Shown: positions 63,198 through 64,000 of the stretch, in pieces
How the letters are laid out: every line of letters starts with the position of its first letter
Position numbering within the stretch: position 1 is the first letter of the stretch
Assembly (NCBI GenBank): GCA_028683385.1
Contig: JAQUIJ010000002.1
Coordinates: forward strand, 1 to 64,000
Length of the DNA stretch: 64,000 nucleotides
Reading direction: 5' to 3'
From: Prolixibacteraceae bacterium
GTDB lineage: Bacteria; Bacteroidota; Bacteroidia; Bacteroidales; Prolixibacteraceae
Translations under genes and position numbers: made by a program
Notes under the pieces: model-generated
Seen by the model: only the letters and a program-made list of their open reading frames with translations
The model's database searches: none
What the model was told of the DNA's origin: nothing

Positions 63198-64000
63198 ATG
63201 AAACTAAAACACTCTGTTCTTTTGATTTGCCTGATGATTGCAGCTTCGTTAAGTGCACAAACGCAACCCAAAACTCTGGTTGTTAAAGCAGGCACTCCAA
63301 TTGCTACCATCCAGTCAACGATGTGGGGGCTATTTTTCGAAGACATCAACTTTGCTGCCGATGGTGGAATTTATGCCGAGTTGGTTAAGAACCGCTCTTT
63401 TGAGTTTAATAAACCGCTCATGGGCTGGACAAAAATCGGCGAAGAATATGCCGGTCAATTCCAGATCATCAATAGCCAAAATGAAAATAATCCACGTTTC
63501 CTGCGTCTCGAGTCGTTGCAGGGAAAAGAACTTGGGTTGATCAACGAAGGGTTTCGTGGAATGGGAGTTGTTGCTGGTGAAAATTACCTGTTTTCAATTC
63601 TGGCAAAACAAGAACAAGGAGCTTCAGCGCTCAAAATCGAGTTGCTCGATTCAACCGGATTGGTAATTGGCAATGCGGAAGTGAAAAACTTTTCAGGTGA
63701 TTGGAAAACGTATGAAACGAAATTCGCTTGTTCGGTAACTCATCCAAAAGCTCAATTACGTCTTACTCTCGTTGGGAAAGGAGTACTTGATGTTGATATG
63801 GTTTCGCTTTTCCCGGAACATACCTGGAAAAATCGCAAGAATGGTCTTCGTGCCGATTTAGTGCAGAAACTTGCCGACCTGAAACCTGGATTTTTGCGTT
63901 TTCCCGGAGGTTGTATTGTTGAAGGCCACGAACTTGAAACCCGCTACCAATGGAAGAAAACCGTTGGAAATGTGGACGATCGCAAGTTGATTGTCAATCG
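63198..64000 (+). CDS. GH51 alpha-L-arabinofuranosidase, N-terminal part (partial)
   Basis: Open to the window edge: 267 codons. A signal peptide (LLICLMIAASLSAQ) is followed by STMWGLFFEDINFAADGG, the conserved entrance of the GH51 barrel, then a carbohydrate-binding-like insertion (~80-205), and PGFLRFPGGCIVEGHEL with TRYQWKKTVGNVDDR, both diagnostic of the family. Such enzymes remove terminal L-arabinofuranose from arabinan or arabinoxylan. The catalytic Glu residues lie beyond the window. Periplasmic location is expected. Confidence 0.92.
   Translation, partial: MKLKHSVLLICLMIAASLSAQTQPKTLVVKAGTPIATIQSTMWGLFFEDINFAADGGIYAELVKNRSFEFNKPLMGWTKIGEEYAGQFQIINSQNENNPRFLRLESLQGKELGLINEGFRGMGVVAGENYLFSILAKQEQGASALKIELLDSTGLVIGNAEVKNFSGDWKTYETKFACSVTHPKAQLRLTLVGKGVLDVDMVSLFPEHTWKNRKNGLRADLVQKLADLKPGFLRFPGGCIVEGHELETRYQWKKTVGNVDDRKLIVN

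Overview
The window looks like a chromosomal segment of a Bacteroidota bacterium, probably class Bacteroidia and possibly order Marinilabiliales (inferred from gene content and organisation; no 16S is present). The supporting signs are a SusC/SusD pair behind an ECF sigma/anti-sigma pair, TAnnTTTG-type -7 boxes, an UpxY-like NusG paralogue heading a capsule locus, a GldE-like CBS protein next to LptC, a type III pantothenate kinase, and A-rich ribosome binding regions.

Layout. (1) 1-11.1 kb, plus strand: the division and cell-wall cluster, with the end of mraY, then murD, ftsW, murG, murC, ftsQ, ftsA, two adjacent different ftsZ genes and a yqeY-like gene. A bidirectional terminator closes it. 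(2) 11.2-40.9 kb, minus strand: a surface polysaccharide locus of about 28 kb. In transcription order it holds a NusG/UpxY-like antiterminator, a winged-helix regulator, an SLBB export protein, a Wzz-like chain-length protein, an unrecognised helical protein, UDP-glucose dehydrogenase and UDP-glucuronate decarboxylase (giving UDP-GlcA and UDP-xylose), six or seven glycosyltransferases with a Wzx flippase, a Wzy-like polymerase and WecB among them, an epimerase, a RAYT-type transposase, an initiating phosphoglycosyltransferase, a CapD-like dehydratase, a Kelch lipoprotein and a Wzi-like outer-membrane protein. The core (about 19-30 kb) is very AT-rich, apart from one glycosyltransferase of different composition. 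(3) 41-54.5 kb, minus strand: housekeeping genes, namely guaB, a hotdog thioesterase, a PpiD/SurA-like foldase, gldE/corC-like, lptC, a beta-barrel protein, coaX, nadC, nadB, and a response regulator with its histidine kinase. A secreted proline-rich protein is divergent from the kinase. (4) 56.2-64 kb, plus strand: a polysaccharide utilisation locus with ECF sigma factor, FecR anti-sigma factor, SusC with an STN domain, SusD and the start of a GH51 alpha-L-arabinofuranosidase cut by the window edge.

The most unusual points are: two tandem, diverged ftsZ genes, only one of which keeps a recognisable C-terminal IPAYRR peptide; an exact 21-bp-period array of 13-14 units with a 42-bp alternation at 33.25-33.54 kb; dispersed palindromic repeats that appear to have entered coding sequences in frame (the epimerase at 18.4 kb and UDP-glucose dehydrogenase at 31.85 kb); a cloverleaf-like repeat of 83 bp; and a perfect 21-bp-arm inverted repeat just upstream of the antiterminator gene. 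No rRNA, tRNA or CRISPR array was recognised.
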